Shown here piece after piece: positions 59,442 through 60,404 of a stretch of DNA of 60,404 nucleotides. The notes beneath the pieces were generated by a model, which searched no databases, was not told the origin of the DNA, and worked only from the letters and a program-made list of their open reading frames with translations. The DNA lies in assembly GCF_002102155.1 (NCBI RefSeq), contig NZ_LQOU01000067.1, positions 1 through 60,404 on the forward strand, in the 5' to 3' direction. A program made the translations under genes and the position numbers. The number at the start of each line of letters is the position of its first letter. Positions within the stretch are counted from its first letter, which is position 1. This DNA comes from Mycobacterium europaeum. Lineage in GTDB: Bacteria; Actinomycetota; Actinomycetes; Mycobacteriales; Mycobacteriaceae.

Positions 59442-59463
59442 TTATGTATGATGCTATACATAA
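59442..59463. promoter_or_regulatory. TetR operator TTATGTAT-N6-ATACATAA
   Basis: This is a perfect inverted repeat with 8-bp arms and a 6-bp centre, A/T-rich in a GC-rich background, directly upstream of the Rv0196-like tetR. The arms contain TATGTAT-type -10 sequence, so binding would shut off the tetR-oxidoreductase promoter. Confidence 0.8.
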
Positions 59464-59504
59464 TCGCCGCGCCCGCGAAAGGGCCACACGCTTGCACGCG
59501 CGAA

Positions 59505-59554
59505 CAGACGCAAAATCGCCCATTCCGGAATCGGAATGGGCGATTTTGCGTCTG
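59505..59554 (-). terminator. Perfect 23-bp stem, 4-nt loop terminator
   Basis: The arms at 59505-59527 and 59532-59554 are exactly complementary (core AAAATCGCCCATTCCG) with loop GAAT. It lies 12 bp beyond the L,D-transpeptidase stop. On the minus strand the 3' arm contains an AAAA run rather than a U-tract. It isolates the tetR promoter from read-through. Confidence 0.8.
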
Positions 59555-59566
59555 CTGGGCTGAGGG

Positions 59567-60404
59567 CTAGTTCATCCAGTCGGCGGAGCCGTCGTTCTTC
59601 TTGTAATTGCCGCCGCTGGAGTTCTTCACGACGATGGGATCACCCGGGCCGAAGTTGTCGAAGAACCACTTGGCGTTGGTGGGGCTGATGTTGATGCAGC
59701 CGTGGCTGACGTCACGCTTGCCCTGATCGTCCACCGACCACGGCGCGCTGTGCACGTAGTCGCCGACGTTGTCGAAGCGCACCGCGTCCTCGACCGTCAC
59801 CTTGTAGCCGTAGGTCGAGTTGACCGGGACCCCGTAGGTCGAGGAGTCCATCACCACCGACGCCTTCTTGTCCTGCACGTAGTAGGTGCCGTTGGGGGTC
59901 TGGTGGTTACCGGCGGTCATGCCCATCGACATCGGGAAGGTCTTCTCGACGGTGCCGTTGCGGGTGACGGTCAGCTGGTGGGTGGCGTCGTCGGCCGTGG
60001 CGATCAGCGTGTCGCCGGTCTGGAAGTTGGTGACGGTGCCGCCGGCGTCGACGGTCACCGCGGTGTGGGCCGGCCAGAAGCTGAGCGGGCGCCAGCGCAG
60101 CTGGGTCGGGGTCATCCAGTAGAACTTGCCCGGCACCGGCGGCACGGACGACACGTGCACGGCGTCGATCGCCGCGCCTGCGTCGTCGACCGGGCCCGGG
60201 AAGTTGATGATGATCGGCTGGCCCACCCCCACCGTCGAGCCGGTCTTCGGGACGAACGAGGGCGGCCCGAAGGGCGGCGTGCCGGTGAACGGGGCGGGGT
60301 TCTGCCCGGCGGCCGAGGCGGCGGCCGGCTGCGCCATCGGGGGCATCCACGGCGGCGGTGGCGCCGGCTGCGCGGGCGGGGGCGGCGGCGCGAACGGGTC
60401 GGTC
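59567..60404 (-). CDS. L,D-transpeptidase (YkuD), 5' end outside the window
   Basis: The visible 279 residues contain a Pro-rich linker (FAPPPPPPAQPAPPPPWMPP) and an Ig-like domain (STVGVGQPIIINFPGPVDD). The C-terminal YkuD catalytic domain ends with DVSHGCINISPTNAKWFFDN, carrying the SHGC active-site cysteine and histidine. These enzymes make 3-3 crosslinks in mycobacterial peptidoglycan and are inhibited by carbapenems. The locus corresponds to Rv0192, one of five M. tuberculosis Ldt paralogues. The signal peptide should lie beyond position 60404. A strong terminator follows the stop. Confidence 0.92.
   Translation of the reverse strand, partial: TDPFAPPPPPAQPAPPPPWMPPMAQPAAASAAGQNPAPFTGTPPFGPPSFVPKTGSTVGVGQPIIINFPGPVDDAGAAIDAVHVSSVPPVPGKFYWMTPTQLRWRPLSFWPAHTAVTVDAGGTVTNFQTGDTLIATADDATHQLTVTRNGTVEKTFPMSMGMTAGNHQTPNGTYYVQDKKASVVMDSSTYGVPVNSTYGYKVTVEDAVRFDNVGDYVHSAPWSVDDQGKRDVSHGCINISPTNAKWFFDNFGPGDPIVVKNSSGGNYKKNDGSADWMN

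Overview
The window is high-GC actinobacterial DNA that reads as a Mycobacterium chromosome. It carries mmpL3, mmpL11, zmp1, pckA, R2lox, gabD1 and the orphaned Mce-associated membrane proteins, in the order and orientation remembered for M. tuberculosis Rv0192 to Rv0234c (inverted here). The extra lipid-metabolism genes and the hairpin-rich dispersed intergenic repeats suggest a non-tuberculous species, perhaps close to the M. avium complex. The species call is inference.

Region 1 (1-10 kb). A truncated 13E12/DUF222 gene lies at the left edge, followed by a repeat-bearing, possibly pseudogenic gap, then a catabolic-type acetolactate synthase divergent from gabD1. Next is the operon fadE4-tetR-R2lox, divergent from a phosphotriesterase-like lactonase that overlaps an AMP-dependent acyl ligase. 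Together these could form a lactone/hydroxy-acid module that uses the R2-like Mn/Fe oxidase.

Region 2 (10-18 kb). Envelope genes: acyltransferase-3, the DUF3068 protein PgfA, a polytopic membrane protein, a GT4 glycosyltransferase, a methyltransferase and an aldehyde dehydrogenase.

Region 3 (18-37 kb). A 43-residue small ORF and a TetR lie behind a promoter palindrome. A minus-strand lipid operon follows (methyltransferase, lipC, WS/DGAT, echA1, fadD, a 98-aa protein). Then come lipW, the operon MaoC-like/CoA-transferase/amidohydrolase, fadE3 behind a 57-bp tandem repeat, a CD225-like small membrane protein, an enoyl-CoA hydratase with an unusual N-terminal extension, fadD4 and an acyl-CoA oxidase. 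A gene-poor 635-bp gap precedes pckA.

Region 4 (37-60 kb). pckA, a pair of dynamin-like GTPase genes with degenerate P-loops, trmB-NYN-mmpL3, an AI-2E family transporter, a flippase-like protein, a haem-binding Rv0203 homologue, mmpL11 with a small partner, omamB/omamA, zmp1, a molybdopterin oxidoreductase with its TetR and a 22-bp operator, and a partial L,D-transpeptidase behind a 23-bp perfect terminator.

The main theme is cell-envelope lipid export (MmpL3, MmpL11, PgfA, Omam proteins) next to acyl-CoA turnover. No tRNA, rRNA, CRISPR array or complete insertion sequence was seen. The observations most worth a second look are the lactonase-ligase-FadE4-R2lox module, the apparently permuted CoA-transferase, the paired GTPases without Walker lysines, the small ORF ahead of a TetR, and two paralogous TetRs with related palindromes.
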